Source: Pseudomonas fluorescens
Lineage (GTDB): Bacteria > Pseudomonadota > Gammaproteobacteria > Pseudomonadales > Pseudomonadaceae
Assembly (NCBI RefSeq): GCF_018614655.1
Contig: NZ_JAGGOG010000013.1
Span: forward strand, 1 to 64,000
DNA length: 64,000 nucleotides
Direction: 5' to 3'
Below are positions 18,039 to 28,065 of this stretch, piece by piece; within the stretch, counting starts at the first letter, position 1, and every line of letters begins with the position of its first letter. Under the pieces are notes generated by a model. That model had not been told where the DNA came from. It saw only the letters and a program-made list of their open reading frames with translations, and searched no databases. The position numbers were made by a program, and so were the translations under genes.

Positions 18039-19097
18039 CTACAGACCCTGTTGCAGCGCAGGATCGTCGGGGTTCTGCTGTTCCAGCTGTGCCAATAATA
18101 CCTGGACGTTTTGCAACTGGCCGCTTTGCGTCCAGTAGTTAACCAGCAGCACCCGTGCCTTGCGGTTCTCCGGGTGGCGCTGGACGATCTCTTCCAACTG
18201 ACGCTGGGCAGCTTCCAGTTCCTGCTGGGCGTGCAAGGTAGTGGCCAGGTCGTAGCGGTAATCCTGATTGTCCGGCTCAAGCTCCACGGCCTTGGACAGA
18301 CCGAGCAGGGCGTATTCGCGTTCGCCATGGTGCAACAACCACATGCCCAGGGCGTGTTGCAGGTAGGCCGACTCAGGATGGGCCTGGAGTTGGTTGGCCA
18401 GTAATTGACGGGAATCGTCGACCTTGCCTTGTTTGTCCAGCAACTCGATCTGCGCCACGACGGCCGGCAGGTTGTCCGGCGCAAGGCGTAAGGCCTGTTC
18501 CAAAGCACTTTGCGCCTCTACCAGGCGCGCGTTGTGAATGTATAGGCGGGCCAGTTGGATCCAGCCCTCGGCGGTTTCGGGTTGGCCCTTGAGCTGCTTC
18601 TCGAATTCATCGAGCACTCGTTGCAACGGGCCGAAATACAAACCGAGGGTGTCGGGCGAAAGGCCCAGCAAGGCGTTGGCGGCGGCAAACCGTACGCTTT
18701 GTTCGGGATCTTCCAGCAGAGGGCCGAGCAACAAGGTGCGCTGGCCGCTGGGCACCAGTCCGACAACGCTATGGATGGCCGCCTGGCGCACCATCGGGGC
18801 TTCGTTGGCCAGGTCCTTGTCTGCCAGCTTCAAGGCCTGAGGGCTGGGGTAGTTCGGCAGTTCGACATGCAGGGCCGCCCGGCGTACATCGGACAAGTCC
18901 GGGCGCCCCAGTTGTTGATACAACACCCGTGCGGCGCCTGGTTCGCCGTTATGGGCTTGTTTCAAGGCTTTGGAATAGCCATGGGCAATGGCGGGTGGCA
19001 CGGCCACTTGAGCGGTGCGGGTGAAATACCAGGTGATCAGCACGATAAACAACAGGGCGCACAAGCCGATGATGGAGTAACGGCGAGACTTTGACAT
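18039..19097 (-). CDS. Membrane-anchored TPR/HEAT-like repeat protein
   Basis: A 352-residue protein with an N-terminal signal anchor (YSIIGLCALLFIVLITWYF), so most of it should be periplasmic. Residues ~70-150 look like HEAT-type helical pairs (VRQAAIHSVVGLV, VRFAAANALLGL), and residues ~170-350 carry repeated TPR helices (GWIQLARLYIHNARLVEAQ, ALGMWLLHHGEREYALL, DYRYDLATTLHAQQELEAA). It resembles the TPR part of cytochrome c biogenesis proteins and the HEAT/TPR tails of some c-type cytochromes, but no haem motif is present. I chose ATG 19097 over an upstream TTG. Precise function unknown; probably a scaffold. Confidence 0.65.
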   Translation of the reverse strand: MSKSRRYSIIGLCALLFIVLITWYFTRTAQVAVPPAIAHGYSKALKQAHNGEPGAARVLYQQLGRPDLSDVRRAALHVELPNYPSPQALKLADKDLANEAPMVRQAAIHSVVGLVPSGQRTLLLGPLLEDPEQSVRFAAANALLGLSPDTLGLYFGPLQRVLDEFEKQLKGQPETAEGWIQLARLYIHNARLVEAQSALEQALRLAPDNLPAVVAQIELLDKQGKVDDSRQLLANQLQAHPESAYLQHALGMWLLHHGEREYALLGLSKAVELEPDNQDYRYDLATTLHAQQELEAAQRQLEEIVQRHPENRKARVLLVNYWTQSGQLQNVQVLLAQLEQQNPDDPALQQGL

Positions 19098-19172
19098 TCG
19101 GGCGTCCAAAAGCTGGGCAGCTATTACAAAGCCATCAGCTTCGGTCAGACCACTCGATGTGTCAAACCTGCA

Positions 19173-20066
19173 TCACGTCAGCACATAGTCCACGGGCTCC
19201 AGGGCCGGCGGCAGTTGGGTTTCGCCGAGGGCGGCGAGGATTTCCCGTTCCAGGGTGCGCACGATGGCATCGCAGGGTAGATCGTTTTCGTCGAAGCCGA
19301 ACGGGTCCTCCAGATCATCGCCGATCGCGTCCAGTCCAAAGAAGGTGTAACTGACGATAGCGGTGAAGATCGGCGTGAGCCAGCCCAGGGGCTCTGCCAT
19401 GGCGAAGGGCAGCAGAATGCAGAACAGGTAAATGGTGCGGTGCAGCAGCAAGGTGTAGGGGAAGGGCAGCGGGGTACTTTTTATCCGCTCGCAGGCCGCC
19501 TGGACCTGACTCAGGCCCACCAGCCGGGTTTCCAACTGAGTGTAGCGCCAGTCGCTGATCCGACCTTGTTCTGCCGCCGTCGAACACTGGGCGCCGACCG
19601 CTTGCAGGACGCTGTCGGGAAGGTTGGGGTGGCCTGGGGTCACGGCGATCCATGGCTGGATGACGCGCACCTCATCTTCGCGCCGCAGGTGCGCAACCAG
19701 GCCGTGGGCAAACCCGCACAACCCCCGGAGCACGCCGGCACGCTCGGTGGGGTCACGCAAGACCTGGGTTTCACGGATCAACGAGCGTATCTCAATGATC
19801 ATCTGACCCAGTTGCTTGCGACCTTCCCACCAGCGGTCGTAGCAGGCGTTGTTGCGAAAACTCATGAAGATCGACAGCGACAGGCCCAACAAGGTGAAGG
19901 GCGTGGCGTTGACCTTGGAGAAATACGCCGGGTGCAGGGTTTCCACCAGCACGATCACCGAGGCCAGCAACGTGACCATCAGGCTGCGCATGGCGATGCG
20001 CTTGGCAATCGAGCCTTTGAGCGAGAACAGGATGCCGAGCAGTTTGGGTTTTGGACGGACGATCAT
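19173..20066 (-). CDS. Bestrophin-family anion channel protein
   Basis: A 297-residue integral membrane protein. The bacterial bestrophin signature region FRNNACYDRWWEGRKQLGQ sits near residue 72, with hydrophobic segments near residues 28-45, 53-70, 205-225 and 230-250. Bacterial bestrophins are pentameric ion channels of the inner membrane; ion selectivity cannot be read from this sequence. It stands alone between the TPR gene and the divergent acyl-CoA operon. Length fits the family (about 290-310). Confidence 0.85.
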   Translation of the reverse strand: MIVRPKPKLLGILFSLKGSIAKRIAMRSLMVTLLASVIVLVETLHPAYFSKVNATPFTLLGLSLSIFMSFRNNACYDRWWEGRKQLGQMIIEIRSLIRETQVLRDPTERAGVLRGLCGFAHGLVAHLRREDEVRVIQPWIAVTPGHPNLPDSVLQAVGAQCSTAAEQGRISDWRYTQLETRLVGLSQVQAACERIKSTPLPFPYTLLLHRTIYLFCILLPFAMAEPLGWLTPIFTAIVSYTFFGLDAIGDDLEDPFGFDENDLPCDAIVRTLEREILAALGETQLPPALEPVDYVLT

Positions 20067-20294
20067 CGGAGGGCTTCATCGCAAGTGCAGGCCATCAGAT
20101 TAGAAGCCTGGCGGCACAGCGTCCAATCGCCAGTGTCGACCACGTGATCGGCGGGCTCTATGACCCAGGCTATTGGCCAAACCAGTCAGCCATGTTGAAG
20201 GCTTTGACCATTGTCCGTCGGGCGCTCTGGGGCGACTATTTCCCCGGTTTACGTAGCCCATCCTGAAAACAAAAACACAGAGGGATTTGAAGCG

Positions 20295-21959
20295 ATGCGT
20301 GATTACTCGACGGCCACCACCCAGTTCAACTACCAGCAAACGGTCGATGCCGCACTGTCCGGCAGCCTGCAAGGGCTCAATGCCTGCGTTGAATGCTGCG
20401 ACCGGCATGCGTTGCCAGGGCGTATTGCGCTGTTCTGGGAGGGCAAGGATGGCCGCAGCGCCACGTGCACCTTCAGCGAGTTGCAGGATCAGGCGGCGCG
20501 CTTCGCCAATTTCCTCCTGGCCCAGGGCGTCAAGCGGGGTGACAAAGTGGCCGGCCTGTTGCCGCGTACTGCCGAGTTGCTGGTGGTGGTGTTTGCCACC
20601 TGGCGCATCGGCGCGGTCTATCAGCCGCTGTTCACCGCGTTCGGCCCCAAGGCCATCGAGCACCGCCTGAGTAGCTCCGGTGCCGCGCTGGTAGTCACCG
20701 ATGCGGTCAACCGGCACAAACTCAATGAAGTTGCCGACTGCCCAACCATCGTCACCGTCGCCGGCCCCAAGGGCGAAGGTATTGTGCGTGGCGACTTCAG
20801 TTTCTGGGCGGAGTTGCCCAATCATTCCAACGTCTGCGAGCCGGTGCTGCTGGGCGCCGATGATCCCTTTCTGTTGATGTTCACCTCAGGCACCACTGGC
20901 CCGTCGAAAGCCTTGGCGGTGCCGCTCAAGGCGATTGTCGCGTTCCAGAGCTACACCCGTGATGCCGTAGACCTGCGTCCCGACGATGCCTTCTGGAACG
21001 TGGCCGATCCAGGATGGGCCTATGGCATCTACTTTGGCGTGACCGGTCCCTTGTCCATGGGCCATCCGATCACCTTTTACGATGGCCCGTTCACCTTGGA
21101 AAGCACCTGCCGGGTCATCAATAAATACGGCATCACCAACCTCACCGGTTCACCCACGGCCTATCGGTTGCTGATTGCCGGTGGCGAACACTTCGCCGGC
21201 TCGATCAAGGGCAAGCTGCGGATTGTCAGCAGCGCCGGCGAACCCTTGAACCCGGAAGTGATCCGCTGGTTCGCCGACAACCTGGGCGTCACCATCCACG
21301 ACCATTACGGCCAGACCGAACTGGGCATGGTCCTGTGCAACCACCATGGCCTGGATCACCCGGTGCACGTCGGCTCGGCCGGCTTCGCCTCGCCGGGCCA
21401 TCGCATTGTGGTGCTGGACGATAACCACCAGGAATTGCCCGCCGGCCAGCCGGGGATTCTGGCCATCGACCGCGACCAGTCACCGATGTGCTGGTTCGCC
21501 GGCTACGAAGGGGTCAAGACCAAGGCCTTCGTCGGCCAGTACTACCTCAGCGGCGACACCGTGGAATTGAATCCCGACGGCAGCATCAGCTTTGTCGGGC
21601 GCAGCGACGATGTGATCACCACCTCCGGCTACCGGGTTGGCCCCTTCGATGTGGAAAGTGCGCTGATCGAACACCCTGCGGTGGTGGAAGCGGCGGTGGT
21701 GGGCAAGCCGTGCCCGGAGCGTACCGAGCTGGTCAAGGCGTTTGTGGTGCTCAGCGCGCAATACCGCGCCGCGCCGGAACTGGCCGAGGAGCTGCGCCAA
21801 CACGTGCGCAAGCGCTTGGCGGCCCACGCGTACCCACGGGAAATCGAATTTGTCAGTGAGCTGCCCAAGACCCCGAGCGGCAAGCTGCAACGCTTTATTT
21901 TGCGTAATCAGGAAATTGCCAAGGTCCAGGCGGCGCAAGCTGCTGCCCCTACGGCTTGA
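20295..21959 (+). CDS. Acyl-CoA synthetase (AMP-forming, short/branched-chain type)
   Basis: A 554-residue adenylate-forming enzyme that would convert a carboxylic acid, ATP and CoA to acyl-CoA. It has the P-loop-like [13 protein letters not shown], the adenylate motif YGQTELGMV, the hinge [18 protein letters not shown] and the C-terminal catalytic Lys motif [12 protein letters not shown] 20295 follows a purine-rich GAGGGA. It heads a + strand operon (gaps 9-23 bp) with dehydrogenase, thiolase, acyl-CoA dehydrogenase and hydratase. As I remember it, this gene order matches P. putida PP_2213-PP_2217. The likely substrate is a short or branched acid such as 2-methylbutyrate; this is inference. 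Confidence 0.85.
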   Translation: MRDYSTATTQFNYQQTVDAALSGSLQGLNACVECCDRHALPGRIALFWEGKDGRSATCTFSELQDQAARFANFLLAQGVKRGDKVAGLLPRTAELLVVVFATWRIGAVYQPLFTAFGPKAIEHRLSSSGAALVVTDAVNRHKLNEVADCPTIVTVAGPKGEGIVRGDFSFWAELPNHSNVCEPVLLGADDPFLLMFTSGTTGPSKALAVPLKAIVAFQSYTRDAVDLRPDDAFWNVADPGWAYGIYFGVTGPLSMGHPITFYDGPFTLESTCRVINKYGITNLTGSPTAYRLLIAGGEHFAGSIKGKLRIVSSAGEPLNPEVIRWFADNLGVTIHDHYGQTELGMVLCNHHGLDHPVHVGSAGFASPGHRIVVLDDNHQELPAGQPGILAIDRDQSPMCWFAGYEGVKTKAFVGQYYLSGDTVELNPDGSISFVGRSDDVITTSGYRVGPFDVESALIEHPAVVEAAVVGKPCPERTELVKAFVVLSAQYRAAPELAEELRQHVRKRLAAHAYPREIEFVSELPKTPSGKLQRFILRNQEIAKVQAAQAAAPTA

Positions 21960-21982
21960 CCTCATCTTTCAAGGAAACAGTG

Positions 21983-22750
21983 ATGCAGATTGAGAACAAG
22001 GTTTTTCTGGTCAGCGGTGGCGCCTCGGGCCTCGGTGCAGCCACCGCAGAAATGCTCGTGGCGGCCGGTGCCAAGGTGATGCTGGTCGACCTGAACGCCG
22101 ACGCCGTTGCCGCCCAGGCCACCAGACTGGGCGATCAGGCCCGCAGCACCGTGGCTGACATCAGCCAGGAAGCCGCCGCCGAAGCGGCCGTGCAGGCCAC
22201 CGTTGCCGCCTTCGGTGGTTTGCATGGGCTGGTGAACTGCGCCGGAGTGGTGCGTGGCGAGAAGATCCTTGGCAAGAACGGTCCTCATGCCCTGGGCAGT
22301 TTCTCCCAGGTGATCAACGTCAACTTGATTGGCAGCTTCAACCTGTTGCGCCTGTGTGCAGCGGCCATCGCCGAAACCGAGGCCAATGCAGACGGCGAGC
22401 GCGGCGTGATCATTAACACCGCCTCGGTGGCCGCCTTCGATGGCCAGATCGGCCAGGCGGCTTATGCGGCCTCCAAGGGCGCGATTGCCAGCCTGACGTT
22501 GCCCGCCGCCCGGGAACTGGCGCGTTTCGGCATTCGGGTGATGACCATCGCTCCCGGTCTTTTCGAGACGCCGATGATGGCCGGCATGACCCCAGAGGTG
22601 CGCGAGTCCCTGGCCGCCGGCGTGCCGTTTCCGCCACGCCTGGGCAAGCCGAGCGAGTACGCCGCGCTGGTCCGGCATATCATTGAAAATAGCATGCTCA
22701 ACGGCGAGGTGATCCGTCTCGACGGTGCCTTGCGCATGGCCGCCAAATAA
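21983..22750 (+). CDS. 3-hydroxy-2-methylbutyryl-CoA dehydrogenase-like SDR
   Basis: A 255-residue NAD-dependent short-chain dehydrogenase. It has the cofactor loop [12 protein letters not shown], the structural NCAG motif, catalytic Ser in [11 protein letters not shown] and the YAASKGA pair. The insert [21 protein letters not shown] and the ending match type 2 3-hydroxyacyl-CoA dehydrogenases (HSD10 group), which oxidise 2-methyl-3-hydroxybutyryl-CoA in isoleucine breakdown. ATG 21983 is preceded by AAGGAAAC. It sits second in the five-gene operon. Confidence 0.87.
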   Translation: MQIENKVFLVSGGASGLGAATAEMLVAAGAKVMLVDLNADAVAAQATRLGDQARSTVADISQEAAAEAAVQATVAAFGGLHGLVNCAGVVRGEKILGKNGPHALGSFSQVINVNLIGSFNLLRLCAAAIAETEANADGERGVIINTASVAAFDGQIGQAAYAASKGAIASLTLPAARELARFGIRVMTIAPGLFETPMMAGMTPEVRESLAAGVPFPPRLGKPSEYAALVRHIIENSMLNGEVIRLDGALRMAAK

Positions 22751-22762
22751 GGAGTATTTGTG

Positions 22763-23956
22763 ATGACTACTAATCACGACCCCATCGTTATCGTCAGCGC
22801 CGTCCGCACGCCCATGGGCGGTTTCCAGGGCGACCTCAAGGGGCTGACCGCGTCGCAACTTGGCTCGGCGGCGATTCGCGCAGCGGTTGAACGCGCCGGT
22901 ATCGCCAGTGATGCGGTGGATGAAGTGCTGTTCGGTTGTGTGCTGCCCGCCGGGTTGGGCCAGGCGCCCGCACGTCAGGCTGCGCTGGGTGCCGGGCTGG
23001 ACAAATCCACCCGCTGCACCACCCTCAACAAAATGTGCGGTTCGGGCATGGAAGCCACCATCCTCGCCCATGACTCTCTGCTGGCAGGCAGCGTCGACGT
23101 GATCATCGCCGGTGGCATGGAAAGCATGTCCAACGCCCCGTACCTGCTGGACCGCGCCCGCAGTGGTTACCGCATGGGCCATGGCCGGGTCATCGACCAT
23201 ATGTTCCTCGATGGCCTGGAAGACGCCTACGACAAGGGCCGCCTGATGGGCACCTTTGCCGAAGACTGCGCCGAACATAACGGCTTCACCCGTGAAGCCC
23301 AGGATGCATTCGCCATTGCCTCCCTGACCCGCGCTCAACAGGCCATCACTGAGGGCAACTTCGCCGCGGAGATCGTCCCGGTGCAGGTCACCGTCGGCAA
23401 GGAACAGAAAACCATCAGCCACGATGAACAGCCCCCGAAGGCCAAGCTGGACAAGATCGCGACGCTGAAACCTGCATTCCGCGAGGGCGGCACGGTGACG
23501 GCGGCCAACTCCAGCTCAATTTCCGACGGCGCGGCGGCGTTGCTGTTGATGCGCCAGTCCGAAGCGCAAAAGCGCGGGCTTAAACCTTTGGCGGTGATTC
23601 ATGGCCACGCGGCGTTTGCCGATGAGCCTGGCCTGTTTCCGGTAGCGCCAGTGGGGGCAATTCGCAAGCTGATGAGCAAGACCGGTTGGAACCTGGGTGA
23701 AGTGGACTTGTTTGAAATCAACGAAGCCTTTGCCGTGGTCAGCCTGGTAACCATGAGCAAGCTGGAGATCCCTCACAGCAAGGTCAACATCCACGGCGGC
23801 GCTTGTGCGCTGGGGCATCCGATTGGAGCATCGGGTGCGCGGATTCTGGTGACACTGTTGTCGGCCCTGCGCCAGCAAGGTTTGAAGCGCGGTGTCGCGG
23901 CCATCTGCATCGGCGGCGGCGAAGCCACGGCCATGGCCGTTGAATGCCTGTACTAA
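22763..23956 (+). CDS. Acetyl-CoA C-acyltransferase (thiolase)
   Basis: A 397-residue thiolase. The acylation Cys is near residue 92 in NKMCGSGME; the His motif CALGHPIGASGA and the second Cys in AICIGGGEA complete the active site. In this operon it would cleave 2-methylacetoacetyl-CoA to acetyl-CoA and propionyl-CoA. ATG 22763 is 8 nt after GGAG; a GTG at 22760 is possible but less well spaced. The matching P. putida gene is, from memory, called fadAx. Confidence 0.88.
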   Translation: MTTNHDPIVIVSAVRTPMGGFQGDLKGLTASQLGSAAIRAAVERAGIASDAVDEVLFGCVLPAGLGQAPARQAALGAGLDKSTRCTTLNKMCGSGMEATILAHDSLLAGSVDVIIAGGMESMSNAPYLLDRARSGYRMGHGRVIDHMFLDGLEDAYDKGRLMGTFAEDCAEHNGFTREAQDAFAIASLTRAQQAITEGNFAAEIVPVQVTVGKEQKTISHDEQPPKAKLDKIATLKPAFREGGTVTAANSSSISDGAAALLLMRQSEAQKRGLKPLAVIHGHAAFADEPGLFPVAPVGAIRKLMSKTGWNLGEVDLFEINEAFAVVSLVTMSKLEIPHSKVNIHGGACALGHPIGASGARILVTLLSALRQQGLKRGVAAICIGGGEATAMAVECLY

Positions 23957-23965
23957 GGAGCGCCC

Positions 23966-25093
23966 ATGCTACCCAATGACGAACAACTGCAAATCAGCGA
24001 AGCGGCGCGGCAATTTGCCCAGGAGCGGCTTAAACCGTTCGCCGCCGAGTGGGATCGCGATCACCGCTTCCCCACGGAGGCCGTTGGCGAAATGGCCGAG
24101 TTGGGCTTCTTCGGCATGCTGGTTCCCGAACAATGGGGCGGTTGCGACACCGGTTACCTGGCCTACGCCATGGCGCTGGAAGAAGTCGCCGCCGGTGATG
24201 GCGCCTGCTCGACCATCATGAGCGTGCACAACTCGGTGGGTTGTGTGCCGATCCTCAAGTTCGGCACGGACCCGCAGAAAGAGCAATTTCTCAAGCCTCT
24301 GGCCAGCGGCGCCATGCTCGGTGCCTTCGCGCTGACCGAGCCTCAGGCCGGTTCCGACGCCAGCAGCCTGAAAACCCGTGCCCGCCTGGACGGTGACCAT
24401 TACGTGTTGAACGGCTGCAAACAATTCATCACTTCCGGGCAAAACGCCGGGATCGTGATCGTGTTTGCCGTGACGGATCCGGCGGCCGGCAAGCGTGGCA
24501 TCAGTGCGTTTATCGTGCCCACCGACTCGCCGGGCTACAAGGTGGCGCGGGTCGAGGACAAGCTCGGCCAACATGCATCCGACACCTGCCAGATTCTCTT
24601 CGAGGATGTGAAGGTGCCGGTGGCCAACCGTCTGGGCGAGGAGGGCGAAGGCTACAAGATCGCCCTGGCCAACCTGGAGGGCGGTCGTGTCGGCATCGCC
24701 TCGCAGTCGGTGGGCATGGCCCGGGCGGCGTTTGAGGCGGCCCGCGATTACGCCCGCGAGCGCGAAAGTTTCGGCAAGGCGCTGATCGAACACCAGGCGG
24801 TCGCCTTTCGCTTGGCGGACATGGCAACCCAGATTGCGGTCGCTCGGCAAATGGTGCACTACGCCGCGGCCCTGCGTGACAGCGGCAAGCCGGCACTGGT
24901 GGAAGCGTCCATGGCTAAGCTGTTTGCTTCGGAAATGGCCGAAAAGGTCTGTTCGGCAGCCTTGCAAACCCTCGGCGGCTACGGTTACCTGAGCGACTTT
25001 CCCCTGGAGCGGATCTATCGCGATGTGCGGGTCTGCCAGATTTACGAAGGCACCAGCGATATTCAACGCATGGTCATCTCACGCAATCTCTGA
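23966..25093 (+). CDS. Short/branched-chain acyl-CoA dehydrogenase
   Basis: A 375-residue FAD enzyme of the acyl-CoA dehydrogenase family. It has the signature [13 protein letters not shown], the flavin-binding FITSGQNAG region, [11 protein letters not shown] and the catalytic Glu in [11 protein letters not shown], as in short- and branched-chain members. It would oxidise 2-methylbutyryl-CoA (or a similar short acyl-CoA) to tiglyl-CoA, passing electrons to ETF. GGAG lies 6-9 nt before ATG 23966, with only 9 bp after the thiolase stop. Confidence 0.9.
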   Translation: MLPNDEQLQISEAARQFAQERLKPFAAEWDRDHRFPTEAVGEMAELGFFGMLVPEQWGGCDTGYLAYAMALEEVAAGDGACSTIMSVHNSVGCVPILKFGTDPQKEQFLKPLASGAMLGAFALTEPQAGSDASSLKTRARLDGDHYVLNGCKQFITSGQNAGIVIVFAVTDPAAGKRGISAFIVPTDSPGYKVARVEDKLGQHASDTCQILFEDVKVPVANRLGEEGEGYKIALANLEGGRVGIASQSVGMARAAFEAARDYARERESFGKALIEHQAVAFRLADMATQIAVARQMVHYAAALRDSGKPALVEASMAKLFASEMAEKVCSAALQTLGGYGYLSDFPLERIYRDVRVCQIYEGTSDIQRMVISRNL

Positions 25094-25103
25094 GGAGCAC
25101 TAG

Positions 25104-25877
25104 ATGAGTTACGAAACCATTTTGCTGGACGTTCAGGACCGGGTCGGGCTGATTACCCTGAACCGCCCGCAAGCGCTGAACGCTCTGAACGCGCAGTTGG
25201 TCAGTGAAGTGAACCAGGCGCTGGACAGTCTGGAGGCCAATCCCCAGATCGGCTGCATCGTGATCACCGGCTCGAAAAAAGCCTTTGCCGCGGGTGCCGA
25301 CATCAAGGAAATGGCTGAGCTGACCTACCCGCAGATCTACCTGGACGACCTGTTCAGCGACAGTGACCGCGTGGCCAACCGTCGCAAGCCGATCATCGCG
25401 GCAGTCAACGGTTTTGCCTTGGGTGGCGGCTGTGAGCTGGCGCTGATGTGCGACTTCATCCTGGCGGGCGACACCGCCAAGTTTGGCCAGCCGGAAGTCA
25501 ACCTGGGTGTGCTGCCGGGCATGGGCGGCACCCAGCGCCTGACCCGCGCAGTGGGTAAGGCCAAGGCCATGGAAATGTGCCTCACCGGACGGTTTATTGA
25601 TGCGGTGGAAGCCGAGCGCTGTGGCATCGTCGCGCGGATCGTGCCGGCGGATGAGTTGCTCGAAGAAGCACTGAAAGTCGCGACATTGATCGCCAGTAAA
25701 TCAGTGCCCATCAGCATGATGGTCAAGGAAAGTGTCAACCGCGCCTTTGAAGTCAGCCTGTCTGAAGGTGTGCGTTTTGAGCGTCGGGTGTTCCATGCGG
25801 CGTTTGCCACACAGGATCAGAAGGAAGGGATGGCGGCGTTCGTGGCCAAGCGCGCGCCGGAGTTCAAAGACAAATAA
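25104..25877 (+). CDS. Enoyl-CoA hydratase
   Basis: A 257-residue crotonase-fold enzyme. It has the oxyanion-hole segments AAGADIKEM and [13 protein letters not shown], and [14 protein letters not shown] with the catalytic acid region. Length matches short-chain enoyl-CoA hydratases. It would hydrate tiglyl-CoA to 2-methyl-3-hydroxybutyryl-CoA and feed the SDR two genes upstream. It is the last gene of the operon; a REPIN-like inverted repeat starts 2 bp after its stop and may end the transcript. Confidence 0.9.
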   Translation: MSYETILLDVQDRVGLITLNRPQALNALNAQLVSEVNQALDSLEANPQIGCIVITGSKKAFAAGADIKEMAELTYPQIYLDDLFSDSDRVANRRKPIIAAVNGFALGGGCELALMCDFILAGDTAKFGQPEVNLGVLPGMGGTQRLTRAVGKAKAMEMCLTGRFIDAVEAERCGIVARIVPADELLEEALKVATLIASKSVPISMMVKESVNRAFEVSLSEGVRFERRVFHAAFATQDQKEGMAAFVAKRAPEFKDK

Positions 25878-25879
25878 CC

Positions 25880-26016
25880 CCTGTGGCGAGGGGGCTTGCC
25901 CCCGTTGGGCTGCGAAGCAGTCCTAAAACCTGCCTGTTCGGTCTTCCTGAAAGAAAGCAGTCGTTTTATCTGGGGCTGCTCCGCAGCCCAACGGGGGCAA
26001 GCCCCCTCGCCACAGG
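25880..26016. repeat. REPIN-like inverted repeat pair
   Basis: Two 41-nt arms (25880-25920 and 25976-26016) are inverted copies with one mismatch, separated by 55 nt. Each arm carries its own small palindrome, GGGGGCTTGCCCCC, typical of Pseudomonas REP sequences. It lies between the convergent enoyl-CoA hydratase and aldo/keto reductase genes and probably also stabilises or terminates both transcripts. No RAYT transposase gene is in the window. Confidence 0.85.
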
Positions 26017-26031
26017 TTCGTTTCGTGCTCG

Positions 26032-27027
26032 TTATTTATCGAGCAACTGCATCACGGCTTCCGGATACCGCTGGCCCGCCGTGGCATTGGCGGGAAATAT
26101 CGCCTCCAGTGCCGCCAGCTCTTGCGAACTCAGCTTGACCTCCAGCGCCGCCACATTCTCTTCCAGGTATTTACGCTGCTTGGTCCCCGGAATCGGGATC
26201 AGGTAATCCCCCTGTGCCAACACCCATGCCAACGCCAACTGGCCCGCGCTCACACCTTTCTCGGCTGCCAGCGCTTGCACCTGATCCACCATTAACAGGT
26301 TCTTCGTAAAGTTCTCGCCCTGAAAGCGCGGGCTGAAGCGACGGTAGTCATCCGCCGCAAAGTCATCCGGGCTTTTCAGCGCGCCAGTCAGAAAACCACG
26401 ACCCAGCGGGCTGTACGGGACGAAGGCGATCCCCAGGCGTTGGCAGGCCGCCAGGCACCCGTTGTCTTCCTGGTCCCGACTCCACAAGGAGTATTCACTT
26501 TGCAGCGCACTGATGGGGTGGACCTTGTGCGCCCGCTCCAGGGTGGCGACCGAGGCTTCGCTCAAGCCCAGGTAACGCACTTTGCCTTGTTTGACCAATT
26601 CGGCCATGGCGCCGACGGTTTCCTCGATGGCCACGTCGGGGTCGATGCGGTGCTGGTAGTACAAGTCCAGCGTGTCGATACCCAAGCGTTGCAACGTCCC
26701 GTCGATGGACTGACGAATGTATTCCGGCCGCCCATTCACGCCACGTAGCGCCGGGTTGGCCGGGTCACGCACGATGCCGAACTTGCTGGCCAGGAACACC
26801 TGGTCGCGCTTGCCGGCAATGGCCTTGCCGATCAGGGTTTCGTTGGTATGGGGACCGTACATGTCGGCGGTGTCGAGGAAGTTGATCCCCAGCTCCAGGG
26901 CGCGGTGCAAGGTGGCGGTGGCCTCCGTGGTATCAGTGCCGGTGGTGTAGAAATCAGTCATGCCCATGCAGCCGAGGCCGATGGCGCAAACGTGGGGGCC
27001 GTTCTTGCCGAGTTGACGAGTGTGCAT
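26032..27027 (-). CDS. Aldo/keto reductase
   Basis: A 331-residue NADPH-dependent aldo/keto reductase (TIM barrel). It has the catalytic Asp/Tyr in [13 protein letters not shown], Lys in FLASKFGIV and His in LYYQHRIDP, with the cofactor-binding tail [15 protein letters not shown]. Start 27027 has GGAG 8 nt upstream on the minus strand; longer reading to 27288 would run into the LysR gene. It is divergent from that regulator, which probably controls it. The physiological substrate is unknown. Confidence 0.88.
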   Translation of the reverse strand: MHTRQLGKNGPHVCAIGLGCMGMTDFYTTGTDTTEATATLHRALELGINFLDTADMYGPHTNETLIGKAIAGKRDQVFLASKFGIVRDPANPALRGVNGRPEYIRQSIDGTLQRLGIDTLDLYYQHRIDPDVAIEETVGAMAELVKQGKVRYLGLSEASVATLERAHKVHPISALQSEYSLWSRDQEDNGCLAACQRLGIAFVPYSPLGRGFLTGALKSPDDFAADDYRRFSPRFQGENFTKNLLMVDQVQALAAEKGVSAGQLALAWVLAQGDYLIPIPGTKQRKYLEENVAALEVKLSSQELAALEAIFPANATAGQRYPEAVMQLLDK

Positions 27028-27147
27028 GGGTCCAGCTCCGTTGAGGGGGAAGGGTTCCATTGTTCTCCTCGACAAAACCAAGATAAACCGGCTAAAAACG
27101 CTATCACTATTAGTAAATTCTAAATAATCCATTGAGGAGGCCATCCC
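27028..27147. promoter_or_regulatory. Divergent aldo/keto reductase-LysR promoter region
   Basis: This 120-bp gap contains an AT-rich stretch with the interrupted dyad TTAG-N6-CTAA (27110-27123), a plausible but weak LysR-type site. GAGGAGG precedes the LysR start. Confidence 0.35.
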
Positions 27148-28065
27148 ATGGGCCGTTTCAACGCCATGCGGGTCTTTACGCGGATTGTCGAATTGGGCGG
27201 GTTCGCCAAGGCGGCCGACAGCCTGCAACTGCCGCGTGCGTCGGTGACGATTCTGATCAAGCAGTTGGAAGCGCATTTGGGCGTGCAACTATTGCAACGT
27301 ACCACGCGCCAGGTCAGCCCGACCCTGGACGGCGCTGCCTACTATCAACGCTGCGTCAGCCTGTTGGCGGACCTGGAGGAAACCGAAGCAGTGTTCTCCA
27401 CCAGCCGTCGCAACCCGCGCGGCACGTTGCGTCTTGATATGCCGGCGGGAATCGGGCGATTTATCGTGATTCCGGCATTGCCCGAGTTCACCGCACGCTA
27501 CCCGCAGATCGACCTGGAAATCGGCCTCAATGACCGTCCTGTAGACCTGATCCGCGAAGGCGTGGATTGCGTCTTGCGCGGCGGCCTGGCCCTGGACGAA
27601 TCACTGGTGGCAAGGCCGCTGGCGATGATGGATCAAGTGACCTGCGCCAGCCCCGATTACCTGCTGCGCGTGGGTGTGCCCAGCAACCTGGACGAGCTGG
27701 CCGGCCATCAAGTCGTCGAGTATTTCTCCAGCGCCAGCGGTAAGCGCTACGGTCTGGAATTCCAGATAGACAACGAAATACGTCTGGTAGACCTGCCCAA
27801 GAAGATCGCCGTCAACAGTGCCGATGGCTATCTGGCGGCGTGTGCGGCCGGTTATGGGCTGGTGCAGACGCCGTATTATCATGCCAGGCGCGAACTGCAG
27901 GCGGGCACCCTGGTGGAGGTGCTGCCGGCCCTGCTGCCGCCGCCATTGCCGTTGACCGCGCTGTACCCGCCGCATCGCCAGTTGTCCCAGCGGGTGCGTG
28001 TGTTTGTGGATTGGCTGGTGGAGCTGTGCAACCGCCCGGGCAATGGGTTGCAGCGTTATCCTTGA
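27148..28065 (+). CDS. LysR-family transcriptional regulator
   Basis: A 305-residue LysR regulator. The N-terminal winged helix-turn-helix spans about residues 1-60 ([25 protein letters not shown]), followed by the effector-binding domain from about residue 90 ([23 protein letters not shown]). GAGGAGG precedes ATG 27148. It is divergent from the aldo/keto reductase and probably controls it. Its last 10 bp overlap the end of the convergent AraC gene. Confidence 0.9.
   Translation: MGRFNAMRVFTRIVELGGFAKAADSLQLPRASVTILIKQLEAHLGVQLLQRTTRQVSPTLDGAAYYQRCVSLLADLEETEAVFSTSRRNPRGTLRLDMPAGIGRFIVIPALPEFTARYPQIDLEIGLNDRPVDLIREGVDCVLRGGLALDESLVARPLAMMDQVTCASPDYLLRVGVPSNLDELAGHQVVEYFSSASGKRYGLEFQIDNEIRLVDLPKKIAVNSADGYLAACAAGYGLVQTPYYHARRELQAGTLVEVLPALLPPPLPLTALYPPHRQLSQRVRVFVDWLVELCNRPGNGLQRYP

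Noticed and set aside
21962..23422. 486-codon minus-strand frame opposite the SDR and thiolase genes
   Set aside because: Spans two well-supported genes and their gap on the other strand; Gly/His-rich shadow.
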